Part shown: piece after piece, positions 44,961 through 56,629 of the stretch
Layout: each line of letters begins with the position of its first letter
Position numbering within the stretch: the first letter of the stretch is position 1
Origin: Cololabis saira
Lineage: Eukaryota; Chordata; Actinopteri; Beloniformes; Belonidae
NCBI RefSeq assembly: GCF_033807715.1
Contig: NC_084601.1
Coordinates: 3,216,001-3,280,000, forward strand
Direction: 5' to 3'
Length of the DNA stretch: 64,000 bases
Made by a program: the position numbers and the translations under genes
Notes under the pieces: generated by a model
The model's input: the letters and a program-made list of their open reading frames with translations, nothing else
What the model was told of the DNA's origin: nothing
The model's database searches: none

Positions 44961-45440
44961 TGATTTAAGATTTAAGAAGACTTAAACCCTTGATGATTAA
45001 ATCCTAAATCATCTCACAGTAAAACTGTCAATGCAACATCACAACCATGTGTGTTAATTATTTTCTCCTTGTTTTTCCTTTATCTGTGTTTTTTTAAGGT
45101 TCAAAATGTAATAAAATCCCCAACATATATTACCTCACTCATCAAAACTATATAAAACTATATTAGAATAAAAAATATAAAAAATATATAAAAGAAAATA
45201 TTAAAAAAATATATATATACAAAATATATTAAAAAAAACGATATAAAAAAACATCAAAATTCTGTAAAACCTAAAAAAAACTAAACATGATAAATTAATG
45301 AAAAAAAAGGTATTAAAAAAAACAGCTGTCAGCTATTTTTTTCTTTCTTTCTTTCTCTGTAGCTTTGCGGATGTTAAGGCATTTGTTTAACCGGTCTCCT
45401 GTGTCCTGTGTGACGGGACCATGTATTCATTTCCCATCCC
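44961..45440. other. AT-rich, low-complexity stretch
   Basis: Contains AT-rich runs (45150-45300) and a short TTTC repeat (45340). No gene. Confidence 0.5.
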
Positions 45441-45444
45441 CTCT

Positions 45445-45640
45445 TCTCTTCTATTCAGGGTCAAAGCGGGAATAGAGCCCATTCCAGCGGTCTTTGGTCA
45501 GAAGCCAGGGCCCGTCCTGGACCGGTCACCACACCGTCACCAGGCCAAGAGACAAAACACGGCACAGAGAAAAAAAGATAACTCGAGCTGGCACTTTCAT
45601 CAGAAAGTTTCTCGCTGTGAGGCAACACTGCTAATCGACT
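45445..45640 (-). mobile_element. Diverged SINE-like repeat (reverse)
   Basis: Contains the counterparts of the body (GGACCGGTCACCACACCGTC) and of the head (CTCGCTGTGAGGCAACACTG) of the family at 42950. Confidence 0.5.
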
Positions 45641-46005
45641 AATATGTATGTTCTGTTGCTGTAGATATTCACATAAACATTGGCAGTGTACCAAAATCAA
45701 AAGCTACATTTAATGCCAATAATCTGAAAAAGTAAGGATGCTAACTAGAGGAGGTTAGAGGTTAGAGGAGCTGGGGGATTGATTGCTTGTAACCTTCAGA
45801 GGGGCCACACGTTTGCACGGATTCCAACTGCAGGATAAGTAAGGTTATATATACACAGATATCGGAGAAGTACTGACTTTTTTTCTCCAGCTCACCACCA
45901 GAAGCTGATTTTTCAAATGTCAGCCAATTATCCAAAGAGGATCCAGGGAGAGATTATACTTTCAATGAGGAATCACAAGTCCTAATATGCAATACAGTTA
46001 CTATA

Positions 46006-46512
46006 CACTGCAAAAACTCCAAATCTTACCAGGAATATTTGTCTTATTTCTAGTTAAAATTTCTCATTTTTAGTCAAAAAATCTCATTACTCTTAAAACA
46101 AGAGTCATTACCAGAGAAATAACTTGTAATTTGACAATTTTAACCTGTTTCAAGAAAATTTTCACTTGAAATAAGTAGAACAATCTGCCAGTGGGACAAG
46201 ATTTATCTTCTTATTACAAGCAAAAAAATATTGTTCCACCGTCAGATTTTTCTACTTATTTTAAGTGAAAATCTACTTGAACCAGGTTAAAATTGTTGCT
46301 TTTTTCAGTGGAACAAGATTTTTTTGCTTGTAATAAGAAGATAAATCTTGTCCCACTGGCAGATTTTTCTACTTATTTCAAGTGAAAATTTACTTGAAAC
46401 AGGTAAAAATTGTCAAATAAGTTATTTTTCTGGTAATTTTTTTGACTAAAAATGAGATTTTAACTAGAAAATAAGACAAATATTCCTGTTAAGATTTGGA
46501 GTTTTTGCAGTG
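46006..46512. mobile_element. Palindromic CACTGCAAAAACTC element, expanded copy
   Basis: Complete ends with TA on both sides (46004-46005, 46513-46514). At 507 bp it is about 115 bp longer than other full copies because one inner arm segment (CAGTGGAACAAGATTTTTTT region) is present an extra time. Confidence 0.88.
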
Positions 46513-46889
46513 TAAGAAAGCAGCTCTCACACCAAGTTACATTCAAAGTAGTGAAAGTGTCATCGGGGAAGAGAGAACAATTTACTGTACAATACAGAAA
46601 TGCACTCAAAGATCTTATCTGACAACAATTTCAGTGTGCGTTTAACACAGACCAAAGATATCTGCAGAGGATCTGAGCTGCATGCATGCCGAGAGCGATG
46701 TCTGTATCTGGCCAGAGGAAGCTCAAGGCCTACAACGTGGAAGAAGAAGTGCGGCTCTCTTTTATTGACAAAGCAGAGATCTCTGCTCCTGGCCTGTGTT
46801 TACGTTTCCCTTTGAGCGTTTCCCCCCACGGTGCTCCATCCAATTCTCCTCAACAAGGCAGCACGAGGGAGCGGGATGAAATGAGAGTG
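46513..46889. other. Unassigned stretch
   Basis: No gene or repeat end recognised. Confidence 0.4.
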
Positions 46890-47410
46890 GGCTCATGAAT
46901 GGAAGGGGACAAATTGACATGTGGCGTTTTGTGAGGTGAGTGCCCAACCTCTCGACCGCTGATTACCATTCGCTAATGAGCACTCCTGTTTGTGTGTCTG
47001 CCGTTTCTCTCTCCCTGCTTTTCTGCGCAGAATGTTCTTTCTCCTCTCCAGCTTTGTGCGAGCCGGGAGCGGCCGGCTGACCATAGGTGCTCCGTTAATG
47101 GGGAGACGCACACATCAGTAATTAAAGCAGTGGGGGGCCTCGTACTAGACCGATTCCCTCCAATCCCCTCCTTTTCAAAGCCGTTCCTCCCGATATAATT
47201 CAGTCCTGTCAGCCCAACTGATCATTGTGCAACGCCTGTTTTGCCCCCGGCACTTTTGTCACTTTCTAATGATGCCTTTTGGAGATACGAGGCCTGTGTC
47301 CTCCCAGCACCGCGACCATTTGGGGCCGTTGTTTGTCTTTAAAACACCATTCACACCATTGGATTTAATTCCCCCCGCATTTAGCGAGAAGAAAATCTCC
47401 CAACAGGTAT
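46890..47410. promoter_or_regulatory. Possible conserved non-coding (enhancer-like) block
   Basis: A non-repetitive 500-bp block mixing GC-rich parts with TAATGAG, GTAATTAAAGC, CTAATGATG and GGATTTAATTCC motifs. Frames on both strands lack domains. It is the strongest candidate of its kind here, but the call is inference from composition only. Confidence 0.3.
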
Positions 47411-47689
47411 ACAACAAAATGCACAAAATCTAAACAAACCCACAAATTAACCCCACAGTGATATTATTAAAACTGTGTGTCATTCGTATATGGACAACTA
47501 GAACATTTTCACATCTTATCTTAGTCCTTGTGACCATTAGAAAATTACAACCTGCGATTTTCAGATTATCACTGAAGTCCCTGTGTGACCCGACGAGCAA
47601 AAGACAGAAATATCCGGCTGTGATACCGTTTGCTTCATGAGAGACTATTCATTGAAGAATGCAGACAAGTACAGTTAAACATTAAAGCT

Positions 47690-48345
47690 GCAAGCAGCGA
47701 TGAACGGGCCCTCGCGGGTGCAATTTGCACCAATTAAGGTCATGGACTCAAAACTAAGTCCGATGACACCACTCACTCTTTATATCAAACCATTCAAAAG
47801 TTATGGCAGAAAATAGGGATTATCAAATATGGATCAATCAGATGAAGGGGGGCGCGCTTTTTGGTGTCTATCGTCGCCACGGTAACACTTTTGACTGAGA
47901 AAAGTAATGGGTGTAGTCGCACATTTTGATGTATAACACACCTGGGTGCACGTTACGGTTTGGGCTGAATTAACTGCCGAAGGAATTGCATAAATTACGG
48001 CAAAATTACACGATTATTTCAAAATGGCCCACTTCCTGTTTGGTTTCGGCCATGGCGCCAAGAGACTTTTCTTTAAGTTGCGACATGATACAGGTGTGTA
48101 GCGATTTTCGTGCATGTACTTGAGGCACAAAGTTTTCTAGGGGGCGCTGTTGAGCCATTAGGCCACGCCCATTAATGCAAACCATGAAATATCACATTCT
48201 TCTCCAGGCCTGGCTTGCGTGCAAAATTTGGTGACTTTCGGGGCACGTTTAGGGGGAAAAAAGGCCCTCATTTCGTGAGAAGGATAAAGAAAAAGAATTA
48301 AAAAAATTCCTACAGATACAATAGGGCTTTCGCACTGTCAGTGCT
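47690..48345 (+). mobile_element. Dispersed fish repeat AAGCTGCAAGCAGCGATGAA
   Basis: The start AAGCTGCAAGCAGCGATGAA, the part GGGCCCTCGCGGGTGCAATT, and the end TCGCACTGTCAGTGCTCAGG are features of a common teleost repeat whose class I cannot name with confidence. No coding frame. Confidence 0.6.
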
Positions 48346-49074
48346 CAGGACCTAATGAATAAATAATAGACAATTTATTTGGGGACCAGACATAACTTGT
48401 GAGTTAAATTATGAGTTGGCAATCTGATGTGGAAACTACAGCATATTTTTTCCACAAAAGTTGCAGTTTTGCAATAAAGGCATCACAATTTGACCATTAT
48501 TATATTTTCCTTTGGCAGTTTCAGCAGAGACACAGCTTACATCTCAACACGCCATCACATCCGCTCTCAATGTCATGCAACACGTTGGACTGGTGGCTTT
48601 GTCTGAAATAACGTGGAAGGTGGGAATTGTGGAAGCCGCTGATCCACAGACTTGAAGTTTCACCCTCCTCTCTTTACTATTCTGCTTTCTGGTCTCCTGC
48701 TCACTTTGTTTCTTATTTCTCACTTGTAAACGGCTGGGGTCAGAAGTTGACAAGACAAGATTAGAATCAGACCGGATGCATACTTGCTGTTAGGTGATAC
48801 GTAATATGTCTGGTTTTAGCCTTGCAGAAATATCATAGGGGTCATGAATTTGACCATTTAATGAATCATAATTCTTCACAAAAACAAAAAGAACGCCTGA
48901 TCATCTCACAAGCGGATAAGTACATTGCATGTATTCTTGTGAGAGCAGGCCAGAAGTTGTTTTGGTTTGGTGTTCCACACAAAAAATGCTGATAAAATGC
49001 TTTAGATGATTGTGCAGAACTGCATATTAGCATATTATATTACTCTTCTACATGTATGTATATATACCGTATTT
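48346..49074. other. Unassigned stretch
   Basis: No coding region or repeat end recognised. Confidence 0.4.
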
Positions 49075-50185
49075 TCTTGACTTTAAGCCGCTACTTTTTT
49101 CATAGGTTTTCAACCATGCAGCTTATACAAAGGTGCAGCTATTCTGTGGATTTTTCTTCCACCGCTTGGGGCGCTCTAACTGGAATTAGAATCAAAACTA
49201 AGACAAAATAAATGCAAAGAAGAATACGCTACTTCTTCTTTAGCAGATAGAAGTAGAAGCAGATTTCAAACAGATAAATAGATAAATAAATACCGGTTAT
49301 TTTCTCTTGGTTCTGTCCCGTTTTAATCAGCAAAGTTGCTGCCGTGTTAAAAGACACTGTTAGGAAAGATCTATTTAGGTACACACATGTACATCATTTA
49401 CAGTTCAAAATCCTTCTGTACATGTAGTAAATATCTAATCTAACAACATAAATATCTGCGGCTTGCATATCTTTTTTTTTTAAATAGAGCAGATGGGTTT
49501 GCCTTGTATATCTTTTTTTATAATTTAAAAAAAAATTGAGCGGATGCGGCTTATATGCAGGTAGGGCTGGGCGATATATCGAGATTTTAATATATATCGA
49601 TATATTTTCAAACACGATATGTTACCAGACAATATTGTTTATATCGATTAAAAAAAAAATATATATATGATTTTGATATAGCTTATTTTGTGACAAATTG
49701 ACTTGAATGTTTTATTTGAGATTTGCACAAATGTTTTGTTATTTGCACAACTGTCAACCTCAGTGGAAAAGTCTGCCTGTTACTGTCTACATTGTATTAA
49801 TAACACAGTGTATTTTAATTTAATTGTTATGCAGGAAAGGGATATTTGTCTTATTTTATTCAAGAAGCATTTTTATTCTATATATGCAGGCAGTTTATTT
49901 TTATTTCATTTGTCTTATACATTTTGATATTGTGCAGACCTCTGTTAATAAATGTACCTGTGTGACATTTGGCACTGACTTTTTTTAAGGGTTTGCCTCA
50001 GAAAAAAATGAAGCTAACAGAGATGCTATGCTATAATGCTTTGGGGGAAACCCCAATTATGGCACAGAAAAATATCGATATATATCGAGTATCGCCATTC
50101 AGCTAGAAAATATCGAGATATGACTTTTGGTTCATATCACCCAGCCCTATATGCAGGTGCAGCTTATAGTCCAGAAAATACGGTA
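49075..50185. mobile_element. TA-flanked CCGTATTTTC element, interrupted
   Basis: The element proper is 49077-50183, with TA on both sides. Ends are CCGTATTTTCTTGACTTTAA and CTTATAGTCCAGAAAATACGG. AGCTTATA/GCGGCTTATATG motifs repeat near both ends. A hAT-like element at 49562-50149 splits the right part. Confidence 0.82.
49562..50149. mobile_element. hAT-like TAGGGCTGGGCGATAT element
   Basis: The ends TAGGGCTGGGCGATAT and ATATCACCCAGCCCTA lie between perfect 8-bp duplications TATGCAGG (49554-49561 and 50150-50157). ATATCGATATAT motifs follow both ends. Non-autonomous. Confidence 0.9.
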
Positions 50186-51267
50186 CATATATTTTATATA
50201 CCTGCATATTATGCTTACTTTGTTATGCACGGCATATTTCATGTCAATGTGCAACAATCCAGCAATGTTTTCACAAAAAGGTTCAATCTTTTGCAGTTCC
50301 TGCTGCAGCTGCAAAGCTTCACTTTTCCTCTTCGATGGACTGTTTGCAGCATTAATACCTGTGAAATGGGTAATTGATATGTTTTCTCCACCCTCAGCAC
50401 GTTTTCACCGTGCTTTATGATGACGCCGCATGTGACTATACAGTAGTTAGTAGTGTACTTAAAGTAATTAAAATAACCCACCTGAGGTGTTTTAACAGGG
50501 ATTTCTCTGCTTCTCTGAGCCATTGCTTGTTCCGTTTCCTGCCCCGTTCCCCCCCCCCACCACCAACCCCCCCGTATCTCCTAGACCCCCTTGAGTATGG
50601 CGTTTTACATTTCTGTTTGTAAAACTGTCAACACATCCACTGGCTGTACTAACGTGTGATTTAGCGCCAACAGAGAGGAGGGATAGAGAGTGAGAGAGAG
50701 GCAACTGCATGAGATCTTGCACATTCTCAAATTGGAATATTCTTTCACTGTTATTCCTCTAAATCCCCTAAACCCCCAACTCCCCACGCTATAGGGTGCT
50801 TGGAAGTTTGTGAAAAGATGATTTTACTCCTTTACCAATCACAAAGTTTCTCCTTCTTTAGTTGTTTCATGTTCAGAAACTATTTGGAGAGAGGAAAACG
50901 AATGTGGAAAGTGTACAGAGGAGATGGAACTGCCATTCCCAAACTGAAAAGATCTGACAAGAATTAAAATATTCTCCTTCAACATCTCAAGTACTTCTTG
51001 GATCTGATGTTCTGGCGCAGCGAAGTGGAGGAGAAGATGTTCAGAATTAATTGGATTAATGTGTGGGGCGGAATTGTGTGAGTGAAATTTACACCTGCTT
51101 CACTCCTGTCAAATCAGAAATGGTCTGTCGTCGCTAATAAGTACCTGGGGGAAGAAACACCTCAGGACAGGAAACTAACCAGCACTTATACCAGTCCTGC
51201 CCCTGCGGCCAATTTCATCATTCCTCTTTGAAGCAAATCATCTGTGCAGATAGAAGAAAATAGAAGA
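50186..51267. other. Unassigned stretch
   Basis: A C-rich run lies at 50545-50575. Overlapping frames on both strands (50127-50787) have no domains. No gene supported. Confidence 0.4.
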
Positions 51268-51885
51268 AGAAGATAGAAGAACATGCTGCCAGACTGTATT
51301 CAAAATATGTTCGATTTAGGGGAGAGCAGATACAGGAAATCAACAATCAGAACCAACAGCAAACTGAGATGCTACAGCGGCAGCGGTGGATGTTTGGAAT
51401 AAATTAGATAGGGATTTGAAATTATGTAGAACCTTAACCTTATTTAAAAAAACATTGAAAACAAGGATGATTTCCTTATATCAAATTAATGAGTGGTGCT
51501 TGCTATGTTCATTTGGGTATTTATTTAATTGGTGATTTGATTAGATTTTTTAAGGATGAAGGAAACATGTAGACTGCACCTTTATTTTAATTTTTTTTTT
51601 TTATTTCTCGAGGAATTTTTGTTATTCCCATGGAGGCAATTTTGTTTTACTGGCAGTCTTTTCTTTTACTTTTTGCTTTTATTTCATTAATTTAATTAAT
51701 ATTTTTGAGGGTAGGCAAATAATAAGCTTTGCTTCAGCCTACACCTTTTTCGGTCTAGATGTTATTTGTATATTTGTATATTGGAAACTTTTTTGTAATG
51801 TTTTCTTTGAACAGTTTTTTTTGTTGTAATTTTTATTCTTTTTTTTTTGTGATGTCATGACCGAAATAAACTAAACTAAAGAATA
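51268..51885 (+). pseudogene. LINE C-terminal region and 3' UTR
   Basis: Reads MLPDCIQNMFDLGESRYR, then after a shift VDVWNKLDRDLKLCRTLTLF and KKTLKTRMISLYQIN, the typical C-terminus of CR1/L2/Rex-type LINEs. The 3' UTR has AATAAGCTTTGCTTCAGCCT and ends GTCATGACCGAAATAAACTA. 5'-truncated and frameshifted. Confidence 0.8.
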
Positions 51886-52179
51886 CGGCATGGTCATAAA
51901 ATTTGATTTAAGTTTAACCAAACCATTTACTGAACTAATAACTTTAGTTTTATTCCAGGCAGTCCAAAAAAACAACAACCCCAAAGCTACAGAAATGACA
52001 CAGTTTACAACAAAGGCTACAAACACATCACTAGGTAAGATTAAAGGTATGAACACACACGAGCTGCTACCCAAAAATGGAGGAATTCCCACATTTTAAT
52101 CATAGAAAGACTTGGTCTTGCATTCAGTCTTTTTTTTTCTTGTTTTACTTTATTTGGCTTTAATTTACACCTCTGTTTT

Positions 52180-52580
52180 GCAGCTGTGAGGGGGGAATTC
52201 AGTTTTCGTCCCCTTGGTGAGGAGCGCTGGCAGCAGAACATTAGCTCATTTTAACGGCCAGTGTAATAATGTGTGTACCGTTGGGCCCCCGTTGGAAGGA
52301 AATACTTTGCACTAAAGCATTGCGGAGGCTCCCCTGTCAATATCAAGACAGTCACTTCATTATAGCCTCACAAGTCACCCATTTATTATCTATTGGCCCC
52401 TGCAGAGAATGAGAGAGCACCGAGTCAGATGTTGCAATATATTAATCAGAGAACGCACAATTGTGTCAAAATGCAATTTTCTGCTCCAGGACTTCTCGTG
52501 CGATTGTTTGATTTGATAACACGGGTAGATAATGTGCCCGGGGACGGAGCTTTTGCTGGAATACACTAATAGCTGAAACT
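52180..52580. promoter_or_regulatory. Possible conserved non-coding block
   Basis: A non-repetitive 400-bp block with GC-rich parts and CATTTATTATC, TTGATTTGATAAC and ATATTAATCAG motifs, no coding frame. Inference from composition. Confidence 0.25.
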
Positions 52581-54177
52581 CTGACCTGCACAAATGCTTA
52601 AATTTAATACTTAAAAAAAATTAAGGAATAAAAGGGAAGTGAAAGCTTGATTGTTAGATTGTTGAAAAGGGGAACTTTGTAGTGGCAGAACGACTAAAAG
52701 TAGATGCTTTGCATTGAATTGTACAATGCAAGTTAGCAGGATAATATTTTTACAGATTTATATTTTTTTTCTTTTTAGTTTTAAGTGTTATGTTGAAGAT
52801 TGAAGTTCCAGTTATGATATGCATCTTCTTCTGATAGTCGCTGCTGAATAATTATTTGCCTCTATAAATAAAATAAAAATGTTTTACTTTATAAATAGAT
52901 GTTTTATCTTTCAATAAAATCTATTTGTCATCTTGGGGTTGAGGGATACTCATTTTAGCAATTGTAAAAAAAAAAAAAAAAAAAAAAAAAATGAAGTTGT
53001 TACTTGGAAAAAAAGCATTTTTAAAAAAGATATGGCACAACACTTGTTAGGGCCCAAATGTGTGAATCCACAGACACGTCTGCATGAGCGTAGTGGCTCG
53101 CTGCCGATTATAGTTGCACCAAATGTTGAATAGGACTTTCAAAAAACACATTCACGAGAAGCTGTGAGAAATTCACTCACACCAGCAAATGCAAAAGCTG
53201 ACCACAGCCAACTAAAGGAGAGGAGCAGAAAGCCACACAGCGAGCGAGCAACTGTAACTGAAGAAGAGGAAGGAGCATGCAGAACACCCAAATGCAGAAA
53301 GACAAAAATAATATTACACCTATCATTACAGTTTATATCATTTTTTTTTTTTTTTTTTTTACAGATTTCTTCAAGGAAACATTTTGCAAAGGAGGAAAGT
53401 GTTATAATGAGGATTAATAATAATAATGTAACGGCAACAAAATGAGCGGATGCACTTCTGCTTTTTTATTTTAGGATAAAATGAAAGAAAAAAAATGGCA
53501 GCGAGCAAGCAAGTGCCCACTGGAGGCAAAGTTCCCCGTCACACTCACAACAAGCAGACAGAGAATAACAGTGCGAGACCCCAACAAACCCCTTTCACAT
53601 ATAATGATTACTCCCCTTCATTAAAAACTGCTAGTAACCCTGTTAGGCTGGAATAGACTCACTACGGGTAATCGTGAAAACACTTTTAATCAAAGCACAG
53701 CAACAGTAGAGACCTTGCTAGAATGCATTCACTCCAAATAAAGCAGGCTCTTTATAAACAGGCGCAGCAAAACAGCTAAGACCCTGATAAGACTCCTCAC
53801 ACTCTCCATGGCGAAACCTGCCTGTGAATGTCTCCTGACAGCTCCTTAGCCCTTGTTACAGAGAATCACTTCCTAATGATTCAGCCCAGCCTGGAAACAT
53901 CAACAAGCACAAAGTAACACTTGTTTGGTGCATGTAGTTTCATATAAAGTAACACACGGAAACTGTGATTAACCCAAAGTCACGGATGTGCAGTCACTCT
54001 CAAGTCACTTTCCCATTTTTCTTGACGAAAAATGTAAATTCAAGACTCAATAGGGTAGTAGCATGTTATGTTCAGAGCAAAATCAAAAATGCTCCCTGAC
54101 TCAATACAGAGGTTCTTTTTCAATTCAAGAGACTTGTTATAATCTTAGAGGTGTCTGCAATTTCACTGTACAAAAAG
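52581..54177. other. Unassigned stretch with homopolymer runs
   Basis: An A-run at 52966-52991 and a T-run at about 53340-53360. Frames at 52933-53445 show no domain. The segment 53640-53900 is non-repetitive. No gene supported. Confidence 0.4.
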
Positions 54178-54185
54178 CTAAAGAA

Positions 54186-54938
54186 CAGAGGTGGTAGTAA
54201 CGAGTTACATTTACTCTGTTACATTTACTTGAGTAAGTTTGGGGAAATGTTGTACTTTTAGGAGTAGTTTTGAATCACTATACTTTGTACTTTTACTTGA
54301 GTAGATTTGTGAAGAAGAAACTGTTCCTCTTACTCCGCTACATTAGGCTACGTTGAGCTGTTACTTTTCTTTTATCCTTTTATCCACGTACGTGTCAATC
54401 TCATGACATCACTGAGTGATTCTTTGGGAAAAATGTTTGTTTTTGCATGTTTTGTCACATTTACACAGACTCAAACACACACAGAGTTTCTATGAGTTCA
54501 TGTTTGTTCTAGTTCTGCCTGGTTAAAAAAGAAAAGTACAAAGGCTTGACATTTTGTGCTTAATTTATTTTTTTATTCTGTTATTATTTTATTTATTTTA
54601 TTATTTATTAAAGCACTTGAATTTAATTTAAGATTATTTTAATTAAAGCAATTATTTATTTTTTATTAATTTTAATTTATTTTATTAATTGTATTGATTT
54701 AATTTGCTTAAAGATGATTATTTTGTACTTTTGTCTGTTTGAATGGTTGTGTTAAAAAATAAATCAGACGTTACTCAACAGTTACTCAGTACTTGAGTAG
54801 TTTTTTCACCAAGTACTTTTTTACTTTTACTCAAGTCATTATTTGGATGACTACTTTTTACTTCTACTTGAGTCATATTATTCTGAAGTAACAGTACTTT
54901 TACTTGAGTATAATTTTTGGCTACTTTACCCAGCTCTG
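54186..54938 (+). mobile_element. hAT element CAGAGGTGG(G)TAGTAAC family, copy 3 (opposite orientation)
   Basis: Starts CAGAGGTGGTAGTAACGAG and ends CTTTACCCAGCTCTG. It is the reverse complement of the copies at 27019 and 32812 and about the same length (753 bp). The flanks CTAAAGAA and GGTATGAA do not form a clear duplication. Confidence 0.85.
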
Positions 54939-55339
54939 GGTATGAAAAGGAGACGTGTCTCCATTACTGGAGTTAAATTCTGGAATGATGCCAACATACA
55001 TTTAAAAACATGTCATTCTCTTTTGGTTTTTAAGAAAACGGTTTGTAAAGCTATTTTTGAAGCTTATACTGTAAATGCGATTGACTATCTGTTAATGTTT
55101 CTTTGCCTTTCTGTTTCTTTGCTTTTCTGTTGTTTCTTTGCTTTTCTATTCTCTTTTTGGTTTTCTGGAGGTCGGTAGCCAAAAAAAGAAAGTTAATAAT
55201 ATAGGATAAGCTTTTATAAGCAGCCTATGCCTTTTCAGTCATTGTTCAACACATGGTTATTGGTTTTGTATGAAATGTTAATGCTGTGCACAATGTTTTT
55301 TTTGGTGTTGTGTTTTGTGTTGTCATGACTGAATAAACT
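54939..55339 (+). pseudogene. LINE C-terminal region and 3' UTR
   Basis: Reads RRVSITGVKFWNDANIHLK and a following FKKTVCKAIFEAY segment, a LINE C-terminus. The 3' UTR (GATAAGCTTTTATAAGCAGC, CCTTTTCAGTCATTG, GTCATGACTGAATAAACTTC) matches 51705-51885 in order. The hAT before it seems to have cut off its 5' side. The tail runs into the ATTC array. Confidence 0.8.
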
Positions 55340-55423
55340 TCATTCATTCATTCATTCATTCATTCATTCATTCATTCATTCATTCATTCATTCATTCATT
55401 CATTCATTCATTCATTCATTCAT
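55340..55423. repeat. (ATTC)n microsatellite
   Basis: About 21 uninterrupted units, grown from the LINE tail. Confidence 0.95.
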
Positions 55424-55583
55424 ATTAATAAACATACATGTTACAAGCATCCTACGTTGCAATGTAAATAAAAGTTGTTTAGACATTAAATTAAAATTTA
55501 ATAAAACCCTACCGGTCAAAATGTAAGATCTTCTCAAAAAATTGTTAAACTTTTTTCTTGTTTTTTTTTTTTTACATTTAACA

Positions 55584-55607
55584 CCCCCCCCCCCCCCCCC
55601 CCCCCCC
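55584..55607. repeat. Poly(C) run next to poly(A)
   Basis: About 24 C followed by ACA and an A-run. It may be shortened or extended by assembly error. Confidence 0.9.
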
Positions 55608-55922
55608 ACAAAAAAAAAAAATGTTGTGTACGCAGTGGTTTACGAAAAAACTGAATGTGTGCACTTGCTCATAGGCACCCACACGCATGCACACGCACAC
55701 CCACACTAACAGGGCAGTTGACACATGGTAAACCAGCAGGAGCAGTTTTTGCCCCATCGCTAGTGTTAGCCAAGACCATCACTCTTGGAACGCACTTTAC
55801 TCTGTCCACAAAGTGCATGATGCAACTATCAAAACACAGCAGAAACTAACTGTAAATGTACTTTATTAACTGTAATTTCATATATATACATGTGTGTATA
55901 TATGTATGTGTATATGTATATA

Positions 55923-56301
55923 CAGGACTGTCTCAGAAAATTAGAATATTGTGATAAAGTTATTTATTTTCTGTAATGCAATTAAAAAAACTAAAATGTC
56001 ATACATTCTGGATTCATTACAAATCAACTGAAATATTGCAAGCCTTTTATTATTTTAATATTACTGATTATGGTTTACAGTTTAAGATTAAGATTCCCAG
56101 AACATTCTAATTTTTTGAGATAGGATATTTGAGTTTTCTTAAGCTATAAACCATGATCAGCAATATTAAAATAATAAAAGGCTTGCAATATTTCAGTTGA
56201 TTTGTAATGAATCCAGAATGTATGACATTTTAGTTTTTTTAATTGCATTACAGAAAATAAAGGACTTTATCACAATATTCAAATTTTCTGAGACAGTCCT
56301 G
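55923..56301. mobile_element. mariner-type palindromic element CAGGACTGTCTCAG
   Basis: A 379-bp inverted repeat, CAGGACTGTCTCAGAAAATT to GAGACAGTCCTG, with TA on both sides (55921-55922, 56302-56303). The arms are complementary over most of their length around a centre near 56100. A known Tc1/mariner-like MITE type in fishes. Confidence 0.88.
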
Positions 56302-56303
56302 TA

Positions 56304-56629
56304 CATATAAGTGTGTGTAATTAAAAAAGAAATGTCCACTACACTGACCTTTCATTGACCAGTAAACAAAGCCGTTTTCAACTTCTGACTAAGATTTCTC
56401 CGTCCTGTTTTCTGTGACTCAGACGTTCATGCTTTCACACTGCAGCGGCTGCTCGCTGGTGTCGATCTGCCATGTGGTCCTTGAACTCGCTCGGTGTGTC
56501 AATCACGCCGCCGGTGGGTGGAGTTTGAGTCATGGAATTATGGCTTTTAACAGGTATGATTCAGTGTTGAACATCTGACACCAGCGTGTGCACAACGGAG
56601 CACAAGAAAGACACAAGTACAGACAGCAG
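56304..56629. other. Unassigned stretch
   Basis: No coding region or repeat end recognised. Confidence 0.4.
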
